Shown one piece after another: positions 1-5,141 of a stretch of DNA of 6,003 bases. The notes below the pieces were generated by a model that had not been told where the DNA came from, did not search any database, and was given only the letters and a program-made list of their open reading frames with translations. Every line of letters begins with the position of its first letter. Positions within the stretch are counted from its first letter, which is position 1. The stretch is from Devosia equisanguinis (lineage in GTDB: Bacteria > Pseudomonadota > Alphaproteobacteria > Rhizobiales > Hyphomicrobiaceae). Where the stretch lies: contig CAMDMH010000220.1 in assembly GCA_945901835.1 (NCBI GenBank), positions 1 to 6,003 of the forward strand, written 5' to 3'. Made by a program: the position numbers and the translations under genes.

Positions 1-358
1 CCTTGGCTTCGCCGCGCACGTCCATGCCGCCGACGCAGGTCGCGACGCGCGCGCCCGTCTCGGCATAGAGCCAGGCGAGTTCCCGCTGCACCTGCAGCGC
101 AAGCTCTCGCGTCGGCGCGATGATGAGTGCCAGCGGCGCGCCCGCCGGCCCGAACCGTTCCTCGCCGGCAGACAGCAGCGCAGGTGCGATGGCCATGCCG
201 AATGCGACGGTCTTGCCTGAGCCCGTTTGGGCGGAAACGAGCAGATCGCGGGTGGCGGAATCCGCCTCCAGAACGGCGGTCTGAACGCTCGTCGCAGCGT
301 CGTAGCCACGCTTGGCCAAGGCGCGGGCAAGCGCCGGATGCGTCGAAGAAAAGGTCAT
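1..358 (-). CDS. DEAD-box RNA helicase, N-terminal part (cut by window edge)
   Basis: An ATP-dependent RNA helicase of the DEAD-box family, which remodels RNA duplexes or RNA-protein complexes in the cytoplasm (ribosome assembly, mRNA turnover or cold adaptation in known members). Only the first 119 residues are in the window. Visible motifs, in order: a Q motif around residues 19-27 (GYDAATSVQ, with Q26), motif I (Walker A) AQTGSGKT at 43-50, motif Ia PTRELALQV at 82-90, and the GG of motif Ib at 110-111. The DEAD and C-terminal helicase motifs lie beyond the left edge. The start at 358 (MTFSSTHPALARALA) resembles known starts of this rhizobial type. An in-frame ATG at 415 would add 19 residues with no similarity to the family start, so I did not use it. 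No clear Shine-Dalgarno sequence precedes either ATG. The gene is divergent from the small gene at 773. The RhlE/DbpA-type subfamily cannot be decided from this fragment. Confidence 0.93.
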   Translation of the reverse strand, partial: MTFSSTHPALARALAKRGYDAATSVQTAVLEADSATRDLLVSAQTGSGKTVAFGMAIAPALLSAGEERFGPAGAPLALIIAPTRELALQVQRELAWLYAETGARVATCVGGMDVRGEAK

Positions 359-640
359 GATGTGATTGGCTTTTTCGGTGTGCGCGGGGCCGGCTGCATG
401 CCCATTTGGGTGCATGTACAGATCTGGCCCGGCGAGGAAGCTGCCTCTATGTACCTGTTTTTCTTCGAGACAGCCAGCCAAACCCGACGTCCGCGGCAAT
501 GCTGCACCTGCGTGATGCAGAACTTCAACGGAAATGGTAAGCGCCAGGCGGCGGCCAAGCCTCGACCAGGCCCGACCGGCAAGACCGCGACGGGTCGGCA
601 CTGCCCGGCTTTCCGCCGATTCCGGCGTTGGCGGCCCGCG

Positions 641-665
641 GATTCGATTGGATTTGATTCAATTG
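641..665. repeat. Five-base periodic GATTN tract
   Basis: Five consecutive five-base units: four begin with GATT (last base C, G, T, C) and the fifth is AATTG. The tract is AT-rich in an otherwise very GC-rich gap and lies about 110 bases upstream of the gene at 773. It could be a degenerate microsatellite or a bent, easily melted element upstream of a promoter. No function is shown by the sequence. Confidence 0.5.
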
Positions 666-684
666 CCGGCCAGCCCCGGTAAGG

Positions 685-700
685 AACGGGAAATCCCGTT
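685..700. repeat. Perfect inverted repeat AACGGG-AAAT-CCCGTT
   Basis: A six-base perfect dyad with a four-base centre, extendable by one G-T pair and one G-C pair on the outside. It has no T-tract on either side, so it is not a classical terminator. Its position just upstream of the weak promoter candidate for the gene at 773 would suit an operator, but chance is not excluded. Confidence 0.4.
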
Positions 701-772
701 TCTGGTTCACAATTGATTGCCGGTGCCGGACTGCATATTCCTAATTTATCACTATTATTTGGACGTGAAACG

Positions 773-1030
773 ATGACACCAAAGCAATATAGCGGTAATG
801 CGCTGAGCCGGGTCATGACCGATCCCGCTCTCGCCTCCTGCGGCCTCGCCGCCGAAATGGCGGGCGTTCGCAGCATCAGTGTGACGCGGCACGGCCGGTT
901 TGTCGGCGTCTGGCGCCAGACGCTCGGGTCCTTCGACTGGTACCCGGCCGGCTACAACCAGCCGCAGGCCCGCCTGCCGACGGCCGACCACGTCTCCCGC
1001 TTCATGATCTCGACGTTCGCCGCCAGCTGA
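773..1030 (+). CDS. Small hypothetical protein, 85 residues
   Basis: I do not recognise a named family, although the sequence looks like a conserved rhizobial hypothetical protein. It starts MTPKQYSGNALSRVM and contains an aromatic segment (GRFVGVWRQTLGSFDWYPAGYNQPQ, approximately residues 42-66, with W47, W55 and Y56) before a short polar C-terminus ending FAAS. There is no signal peptide and no membrane segment. The protein reads as a compact soluble domain in one uninterrupted frame. The start at 773 is preceded by a modest GGA (761-763) nine bases upstream. An upstream start at 713 would add a 20-residue extension encoded by the AT-rich promoter-like region, so it is less likely. Its normal, non-repetitive amino-acid composition contrasts with the overlapping frames. 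It converges on the SDR gene. Confidence 0.65.
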   Translation: MTPKQYSGNALSRVMTDPALASCGLAAEMAGVRSISVTRHGRFVGVWRQTLGSFDWYPAGYNQPQARLPTADHVSRFMISTFAAS

Positions 1031-1145
1031 CTGTTGGACGCTGCGCGTTTTCCCTCCCCCCTCGTGGGGCCCCTCCCCCGTCGTGGGCGAGGCGGCCCGT
1101 AGGGCCGGAGGGGAGAAGCCAAACGGATCAGTTTGCTCCCACTCC
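1031..1145. repeat. GC-rich intergenic element with nested inverted repeats
   Basis: This stretch directly after the small gene is made of C-runs followed by G-runs. CCCCTCC (1070-1076) can pair with GGAGGGG (1107-1113), enclosing a tight inner hairpin CGGCCC-GTA-GGGCCG (1093-1107). The composition and structure resemble the C-rich/G-rich intergenic repeats common in Bradyrhizobium-type genomes (family resemblance recalled, not tested). It contains no gene. Confidence 0.45.
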
Positions 1146-1173
1146 CGCCCCCTCGCTACAAAAGGAGGGGGCG
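1146..1173. terminator. Hairpin between convergent genes, possible bidirectional terminator
   Basis: CGCCCCCTC (1146-1154) and GAGGGGGCG (1165-1173) form a perfect nine-base stem with a ten-base loop. It lies between the 3' ends of the convergent hypothetical gene (stop at 1030) and SDR gene (stop at 1235), where a shared terminator would be expected. Neither side has a T-tract, so intrinsic termination would be weak. It may instead stabilise transcript ends or be part of the adjacent GC-rich repeat. Confidence 0.35.
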
Positions 1174-1234
1174 AAGCCTATGTGCCCCGCCGGGTACACC
1201 GCAGCGCCCAAGGCCTCACCGAACGTGATTGTGG

Positions 1235-2053
1235 TCAACGGTCGTCGCGCGCCTGATCCATCAGCACCTTCGACTGGCCGCCGTCGATCTCGATCTGCGT
1301 GCCGTTGACGAAGTGCGCCAGCGGCGAGGCGAGGTAGCATACGAGGTTGGCGACCTCCTCGACTTCCGCGATTCGCCCGAGTGGGATCGACTTCGGCGCC
1401 AGCGTATCGGCCTTCGCCTCCGAGATCTTCATGTCCCGCGCCATCGCCTTGACGAGACCGGCCCACCGCTCAGTGCGGACAGGTCCCGGATTGACCGCGC
1501 ACATGGAAATGTTGTGCTTGCCGTATTGGCCCGCGAGCGACTTCGTCAGGTTCTGGCCGGCCGCGTTGGCCGCACCCGGTGCGATCTCCCAATAGCTGTC
1601 CTTCACGCCGTCGTTGCCGATCAGGTTGACGACCCGGCCGCCGCCCTGTGCGACCATGATCGGCAGCGTGTGCTTGAGGCAGCGCACGTAGCCCATGAAC
1701 TTGAGCTGCAACGCCTGCATCCATGCTTCCTCCGACAGGAACTCGATTACGCCGCCGGGCGCCGAGCCCGCGTTGTTGACGAGGATGTCGATCCGGCCGA
1801 GCGCTTCGTGGGACTTCTTGATGAAGTTCTCCGCGTCCTTCGCGCTGGTCAGGTCGGCCGGGATCGCGATGATCTTGCGGTTCGTCGCGCGCGCGATCTC
1901 CGCCGCGGTCGCTTCGAGCGGCTCCTTGCGCCGCGCGCAGATCGCGACGTCGCAGCCCTGCTCGGCCAGTGCCTTCGCGATGCCTTTTCCGATGCCTTCG
2001 CTGCCGCCGGTGACGACGGCCTTTTTGCCGTCGAGCTTGAGATCTAGTGCCAT
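1235..2053 (-). CDS. Short-chain dehydrogenase/reductase lacking the canonical catalytic triad
   Basis: A soluble Rossmann-fold SDR of 272 residues, the normal length of a classical member. The cofactor glycine motif TGGSEGIG is at 15-22, a basic pair R41-R42 after strand 2 suggests NADP(H) preference, the NNAG motif is at 93-96, NPGPVRTE is at 188-195, and the C-terminal NGTQIEIDGG has the usual SDR ending. Anchoring on GRVVN (139-143) and LTKSLA (169-174), the catalytic Ser, Tyr and Lys positions fall on G146, P159 and N163, so all three are replaced. The nearest tyrosine is Y154. The protein may be an atypical reductase, may use other residues, or may be a binding protein. The start is firm: AGGAGA (complement of 2060-2065) sits six bases before the ATG. 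It is divergent from the export lipoprotein gene. The substrate is unknown. Confidence 0.9.
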   Translation of the reverse strand: MALDLKLDGKKAVVTGGSEGIGKGIAKALAEQGCDVAICARRKEPLEATAAEIARATNRKIIAIPADLTSAKDAENFIKKSHEALGRIDILVNNAGSAPGGVIEFLSEEAWMQALQLKFMGYVRCLKHTLPIMVAQGGGRVVNLIGNDGVKDSYWEIAPGAANAAGQNLTKSLAGQYGKHNISMCAVNPGPVRTERWAGLVKAMARDMKISEAKADTLAPKSIPLGRIAEVEEVANLVCYLASPLAHFVNGTQIEIDGGQSKVLMDQARDDR

Positions 2054-2098
2054 GGGGTCTCTCCTGGGTGCCGATCATAGAGCCTAAGCGGCGACGAG

Positions 2099-2108
2099 GA
2101 CCATGGTC
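2099..2108. promoter_or_regulatory. Palindrome GACCATGGTC, possible operator of the SDR gene
   Basis: A perfect ten-base palindrome about 45 bases upstream of the SDR start codon. It overlaps the best -35 match for the SDR (TTGACC on the minus strand) and abuts the tandem repeats at 2110. A regulator binding here would cover the SDR promoter. This rests on position and symmetry alone. Confidence 0.25.
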
Positions 2109-2109
2109 A

Positions 2110-2150
2110 ACGACCTGGGCCCACGACCTGGGCCCGGCACGACCTGAGCC
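2110..2150. repeat. Short tandem repeat ACGACCTGGGCCC, two exact copies and one partial
   Basis: Two exact, directly adjoining 13-base copies (2110-2122 and 2123-2135) are followed, after three bases, by a third that is one base different and one base shorter (ACGACCTGAGCC, 2139-2150). Each exact unit contains the GGGCCC palindrome. It lies in the divergent promoter region next to the SDR -35 candidate. It could be a cluster of binding sites or a slippage-generated repeat. Confidence 0.7.
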
Positions 2151-2157
2151 GTGCAAA

Positions 2158-2191
2158 TGAGGCAGGACATCCAATTGTCCGAGCCGCCTCA
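2158..2191. repeat. Interrupted stem-loop TGAGGC/GCCTCA with inner GGACA/TGTCC
   Basis: TGAGGC (2158-2163) pairs with GCCTCA (2186-2191), and inside it GGACA (2165-2169) pairs with TGTCC (2176-2180) around a six-base loop. The eleven pairs are interrupted by one base on the left and five on the right. There is no T-tract of terminator type. It may be an operator, or a structure in a long 5' leader of the SDR transcript. Confidence 0.4.
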
Positions 2192-2314
2192 TCCAACGGC
2201 TTTGGAGTTGGCGCCGATCCGCAGCCACGCTCTGGCTGGGCGAGGATGCTGTGGCGCTTTGGCAGCGCGTGGGCAGACAATCCGATCGATGACAGAAAAT
2301 TGCCGTCGTAAAAG

Positions 2315-2342
2315 TTGAGGTTTACAATCTTAGGTATATAAC
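2315..2342 (+). promoter_or_regulatory. Sigma-70-like promoter candidate for the export lipoprotein gene
   Basis: TTGAGG (2315-2320) and TATAAC (2337-2342) are separated by 16 bases, in the most AT-rich patch of the divergent region (TTTACAATC and TATATAAC between and within the boxes). The matches are four of six at -35 and five of six at -10. Transcription would begin near 2349, giving a leader of about 175 bases before the GTG start at 2524. Confidence 0.45.
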
Positions 2343-2523
2343 GCCGCCCACGCCGTTTGCTTAAGAACGGTCGTAAGTGGCTATCGGGCAGAGCACGTCT
2401 GGAGGGGCGGGCTGGAAGTGTCACATTTCGGTCCTTCTGTCCTGGCCGAAGTGTGCGGCCTTTGAGGTCTTGTTGGTGGCGCTGCGCGTTGGGCCTCATC
2501 GCTAGTAGAACGGACTCCGCTGG

Positions 2524-3795
2524 GTGTTCGCGCGTCGAGGCAGCAAGCAGGGGACGCCCGGCAGCCGGGGGCAATACTGCCTCGCGCTGGCGCTCGCCTG
2601 GGCGGCTTCGGTATTGGTGTCCGCGTGCTCTGCGATAAGGCCTCCCAACAACCTCAACAATCAACTCTATGCGCCCGAGGCGACGATCGATGCGCGGTCG
2701 CGCGTCAGCTCGCGGACCGACGACCCGTCCTGCCCGGCTGCCGGCCATCAGCGCTCGATGCTGTCCGCGAAGAGTGCCATCTCCGGTAGCAAGCCGAAGC
2801 GGAAGCCGTCGATGCGCTTCTCGGCCGGCGATAGGATCAATGTCCTGGTTTTTGGCGCTCCCGAGTTTTCGGGTGACTACGTGATCGGCGCGGACGGCAC
2901 CATCACAGTTCCCTACTCCGGCACCGTCCTGGCTGAGGGAACGACGGGCGATGAGCTTACGAGGTTGATCCAGCAGGCTTATTTGTGCGCGGGAGTGTTT
3001 TCGGCGGAAGGCGCGAGGATCACGGTTCGTACGGTCCAGTTCGCCCCGGTGAACATCACCGTGTCGGGTGCGGTGTTCATGCCGGGCCGCCATGCGATCG
3101 GCGGCATCAAGGACTCCGACAAGTCGGACCGCGTACTGAACCGTTTCGGCGACAGCCCTATGGAGCGTTTCGTACCTGCCGCGTTGCGCGCTGCCGGTGG
3201 CGTGCGCCCCGACGCCGACATTTCCGCGATCCGCCTCGTTCGCAACGGCAAAGAGACGAGGCTCGACTGGCGCGGGGCGATCACCGGCGCGCAGGTCGAC
3301 GACCTGGGGCTCGTCGAGGGCGATCACATCCAAGTCGATGAAAGTCCCTGCTTTCAGTCGGCGCTCGTGCGGCCATCGCAGATAACCCCACCTGGCATCC
3401 GCGTCGTCTATTCGAACCTTTCGGCGCCGGCCTTTAGCAACGCCGGCACGATCCAGAGCCATCTGTTCGCCGGCAGCGTTCCCTACGGCACACGCCTGCT
3501 GCAGGGCGCCGTGCAGGCGAATTGTGTCGGCGGCTCATTGGCAACCAACGCCCGCCGCCACATCGTCTTGATCAGCCGCAATCCGCGCACCCAGGAGACG
3601 GAGGTCATTCAGCGCTCGGTGGAAGATCTCGTGCGCAGTGCCGACCGCGACACGATCAACCCTTTCCTGATGCCCGACGATGCCATCGCCTGCTACGACA
3701 GCGACGTCAGCGAGTTCAAGGAGGTCATGAGCCTCCTGCAGGCGACATTGGCCCCGGTCAGCACGGCGACCGGCATCTTCAGGGCCTTGCAGTGA
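2524..3795 (+). CDS. Polysaccharide export outer-membrane lipoprotein (Wza/Poly_export type)
   Basis: Predicted outer-membrane channel component that exports capsular or extracellular polysaccharide. It is 423 residues long. The N-terminus is basic (R4, R5, K8, R15), then a hydrophobic stretch (about 20-32) ends in the lipobox VSAC, so C35 should be the lipidated first residue of the mature protein. A low-complexity linker follows (about 36-95). The Poly_export domain begins at RFSAGDRINVLVFG (98-111) and includes the typical YVIGADGTITVPYSG segment (119-133). An SLBB-like beta-grasp domain follows from about 174 (PVNITVSGAVFMPGRHAI), with probably a second at about 290-380. The C-terminus (about 385-423) would form the membrane-spanning helix of Wza-like proteins. 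The start is GTG at 2524: an in-frame stop at 2506 excludes anything much longer, and no better start precedes the signal. GGA (2512-2514) is a weak ribosome binding site. No other polysaccharide genes are adjacent in this window. Confidence 0.88.
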   Translation: MFARRGSKQGTPGSRGQYCLALALAWAASVLVSACSAIRPPNNLNNQLYAPEATIDARSRVSSRTDDPSCPAAGHQRSMLSAKSAISGSKPKRKPSMRFSAGDRINVLVFGAPEFSGDYVIGADGTITVPYSGTVLAEGTTGDELTRLIQQAYLCAGVFSAEGARITVRTVQFAPVNITVSGAVFMPGRHAIGGIKDSDKSDRVLNRFGDSPMERFVPAALRAAGGVRPDADISAIRLVRNGKETRLDWRGAITGAQVDDLGLVEGDHIQVDESPCFQSALVRPSQITPPGIRVVYSNLSAPAFSNAGTIQSHLFAGSVPYGTRLLQGAVQANCVGGSLATNARRHIVLISRNPRTQETEVIQRSVEDLVRSADRDTINPFLMPDDAIACYDSDVSEFKEVMSLLQATLAPVSTATGIFRALQ

Positions 3796-3940
3796 TGCCG
3801 CTCCCGCCCCACCCATTTTGCTTCACCGCGCGCATCATGCCTGCCCGAAAATCGCGCAGAACACGCTTGGACATGCGCTTTACACATTTCAGCGAAGCGT
3901 GTTAGCCAATCTGTATCGGTAGAAGCGGTCAGCCGGCGAT

Positions 3941-3957
3941 CGATGCGTCTCGCATCG
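3941..3957. promoter_or_regulatory. Operator-like dyad CGATGC-N5-GCATCG, copy 1
   Basis: A perfect inverted repeat with six-base half-sites and a five-base centre (GTCTC); the innermost G-C pair extends it to seven. It matches the second copy at 3984 in half-site and spacing. Dyad centres are 43 bases apart, about four helical turns, so both would face the same side of the DNA. This is what a dimeric repressor or activator with paired sites would need. The regulator is not encoded in the window. Confidence 0.55.
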
Positions 3958-3983
3958 GGTGCGGTGGGAGATTGCCGGTCGCG

Positions 3984-4000
3984 CGATGCTGGCTGCATCG
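3984..4000. promoter_or_regulatory. Operator-like dyad CGATGC-N5-GCATCG, copy 2
   Basis: The second perfect copy, with centre TGGCT. Only the half-sites are shared with copy 1, not the centres or flanks, so this is not simply a duplicated segment. It lies 122 bases upstream of the first amidohydrolase start codon. Confidence 0.55.
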
Positions 4001-4121
4001 GCGCTCGGGACACCGCAGGCCAACCTCAGCCTTCTCGAGCAGCCATGCTGCCTGTCGTCGCTCTGGCCATTCGTCTCTCGGGCGAGTGCGCTGCGCCGTA
4101 ATTTCAGGCAGGAGAGGCCCC

Positions 4122-5051
4122 ATGATCTTCGATATGAGCTGCTATCCCACCGAGGTCGTCGACTACGCGTGGCAGCACGACGGAGACCCCTTCACGGGCG
4201 AGCGCCTGCTCGCGATGATGGACGGCCCATACTGGGTCAACGGCAAGCCCCGCCGCGTCGACAAGGCTTTCATCCAGCCGCCGCAGGGCAACACCGTCCA
4301 CACCTGGCTCGACGGCGACATCCACGGCCGCGAGGCGATCGACCACTACACGCGCTACACGCTGGAGTTGACGAAGAAGTATCCCGACCGGTTTTACGGC
4401 TGCTTCGTCTACAACCCGCGCTGGGGCGTCGAGAACGGCGTGCAGGCGATCGAGGACTACGCGACGAAGCACAATTTCAAGATGGTGCAGTTCCAGGCGA
4501 ACATGCACGCCTACCGGCCCGACCGCGCCAAGGATTGGATCCGCCCCGCGCTGAAGAAGTGCGAGGAGCTGGGGCTGCTCGTGAAGCTGCATACCGGCGA
4601 CGGCCCCTACTCGATCCCCAACGAGTGGACGCCGATCATCTACGAGTTCCCGAAGGTCAACTTCGTCATGGCGCACTTCGGCGTGCAGACCGGCGGCGTC
4701 TACTGCTTCGAGCCGTTCCAGCTCGCAATGGACAACGCGAACGTGTTCTGCGAGTCCGGTTGGTGCCTGCAGAGCCGCATCGTCGAGTTCGCCAAGGATC
4801 TGCCCAAGCACAAGATCATGTTCGGCACCGACACGCCGCCCAACGAGCCGGGCATGTGGATCCGGCTGCTCGAGGTGCTCTGCCACGAGCCGCCGCAGGG
4901 CATGAACCTCGACGAGGATACGCTCGAAGATTACCTCGGCAACAACCTCTGCCGGATGATCGGCATCGATCCGACGCCGCCGCCCAAGGACAAGAAGGAA
5001 GCCGAGGCGCGGCTGAAGGATACGTATGCTGGAATCCGTAGGGCGGGTTAG
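4122..5051 (+). CDS. Amidohydrolase-family protein with degenerate metal-binding site
   Basis: A 309-residue TIM-barrel protein of the amidohydrolase-related family (Amidohydro_2, the ACMSD-like group of hydrolases and decarboxylases), presumably cytoplasmic. It is a close paralogue of the next gene: 41 of the first 60 residues are identical, including MMDGPYW, NGKPRRVD and FIQPP. The N-terminal metal motif, DTHLHP in the neighbour, is DMSCYP here, so the two histidines are S6 and Y8. KLHAN of the neighbour is also QFQAN (123-127). The later sites remain: LHTGDGPY (H157), AHFG (H185) and FGTDTPPNEPG (D237). The protein is therefore probably inactive, or it uses altered chemistry or partners the neighbour as a subunit. 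The start at 4122 is fixed by AGGAGAG five to six bases upstream and by alignment with the paralogue; the open frame upstream has only a weak TTG at 3972. The last codons and the stop lie inside a REP element. The substrate is unknown. Confidence 0.88.
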   Translation: MIFDMSCYPTEVVDYAWQHDGDPFTGERLLAMMDGPYWVNGKPRRVDKAFIQPPQGNTVHTWLDGDIHGREAIDHYTRYTLELTKKYPDRFYGCFVYNPRWGVENGVQAIEDYATKHNFKMVQFQANMHAYRPDRAKDWIRPALKKCEELGLLVKLHTGDGPYSIPNEWTPIIYEFPKVNFVMAHFGVQTGGVYCFEPFQLAMDNANVFCESGWCLQSRIVEFAKDLPKHKIMFGTDTPPNEPGMWIRLLEVLCHEPPQGMNLDEDTLEDYLGNNLCRMIGIDPTPPPKDKKEAEARLKDTYAGIRRAG

Positions 5052-5125
5052 CGCATCGTAACCCGCCGTCTTCCACGACATTCGATGAATCGGCGGATTA
5101 CGCGCATGGCGCTAATCCGCCCTAC
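5038..5125. repeat. REP doublet (REPIN-like) between the two amidohydrolase genes
   Basis: Two inverted REP-like units, each starting with GTAG followed directly by a hairpin. Left unit (5038-5067): GTAG, then GGCGGGTTA (5042-5050) pairing with TAACCCGCC (5059-5067). Right unit on the minus strand (5125-5092): GTAG, then GGCGGATTA paired with TAATCCGCC, with an inner GCGC/GCGC stem (5102-5105 and 5109-5112). The outermost 18 bases (5037-5054 and 5109-5126) are complementary apart from one position that is a G-U wobble in RNA, so the whole element can also fold as one long hairpin. GTAG-headed REPs in inverse pairs are the known form moved by RAYT (TnpA_REP) transposases, none of which is in this window. 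In the transcript it may stabilise the upstream message or lower expression of the downstream gene. Confidence 0.8.
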
Positions 5126-5141
5126 GACGAAGAGAGCCACC

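Larger units (their letters stand above)
359..772. other. Gap between divergent helicase and hypothetical gene
   Basis: I find no convincing gene in these 414 bases. The open frames here have unusual compositions rich in Arg, Pro and Gly and no recognisable motif. The segment should hold the promoters of both divergent genes. On the plus side the sequence turns AT-rich after about 700. TTGATT (713-718) with CATATT (734-739) or TATTCC (736-741) is a weak promoter candidate for the gene at 773. Near the helicase, a short dyad CCCA-TT-TGGG (401-410) is flanked by direct repeats of TGCATG (395-400 and 411-416). Confidence 0.5.
2054..2523. other. Divergent regulatory region between SDR and export lipoprotein genes
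   Basis: A 470-base region with no convincing gene. From the SDR side it contains the SDR ribosome binding site, a ten-base palindrome, three copies of a short direct repeat, a stem-loop, an AT-rich segment with a plus-strand promoter candidate (about 2315-2342), and a leader of about 175 bases before the GTG at 2524. On the minus strand TTGACC (2110-2105) is a good -35 match for the SDR, but no good -10 sits at the right distance. The best -10-like sequence, TATGAT (2079-2074), is 25 bases away. Confidence 0.5.
3796..4121. other. Upstream region of the amidohydrolase pair
   Basis: These 326 bases hold no convincing gene. They contain two identically built dyads (3941-3957 and 3984-4000), a smaller dyad GCAGC-CAT-GCTGC (4039-4051), and the strong ribosome binding site AGGAGAG (4110-4116) of the first amidohydrolase. 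A promoter is expected here. The best I see is TTTACA (3879-3884) with the poor -10 TTAGCC (3902-3907), which would place both main dyads downstream of the start point. No terminator with a T-tract follows the export lipoprotein gene, so read-through is possible. Confidence 0.5.

Noticed and set aside
359..415. Alternative helicase start at an ATG 57 bases upstream
   Set aside because: In frame, but the added residues are not helicase-like and the ATG at 358 begins a typical family N-terminus.
355..876. 173-residue open frame on the minus strand between helicase and small gene
   Set aside because: It overlaps both the start of the small plus-strand gene and the helicase leader, has no motif, and its composition is typical of a GC-rich shadow.
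1229..2047. 272-residue open frame on the plus strand
   Set aside because: Exact antisense of the SDR gene, whose motifs and ribosome binding site are clear; the frame has a repetitive Arg/Asp/Val composition.
2110..2150. Tandem repeats considered as a CRISPR array
   Set aside because: Two 13-base units abut with no spacer and the third is only three bases away; repeat and spacer lengths do not fit any CRISPR type.
2157..2318. 53-codon open frame in the divergent region
   Set aside because: No ribosome binding site, Cys/Arg-rich unlikely composition, and it overlaps the stem-loop and the start of the promoter candidate.
2107..3462. 451-residue open frame on the minus strand
   Set aside because: It is antisense to the export lipoprotein gene, rich in Arg and Ala without any motif, and is a shadow caused by high GC content.
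3941..3957. CGATGC dyad considered as terminator of the export lipoprotein gene
   Set aside because: It lies 145 bases past the stop codon, lacks a T-tract, and is matched by a second identical-architecture dyad, which favours a protein-binding site.
3972..4121. N-terminal extension of the first amidohydrolase from a TTG start
   Set aside because: The extension has no counterpart in the paralogue, crosses the second operator-like dyad, and ignores the strong AGGAGAG placed just before the ATG at 4122.
3959..5041. 360-residue open frame on the plus strand
   Set aside because: Out-of-frame overlap of the first amidohydrolase, with Arg-rich low-complexity translation and no family motif.
4104..5081. 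325-residue open frame on the minus strand
   Set aside because: Antisense shadow of the first amidohydrolase; composition is Val/Asp/His/Arg-rich with no recognisable domain.
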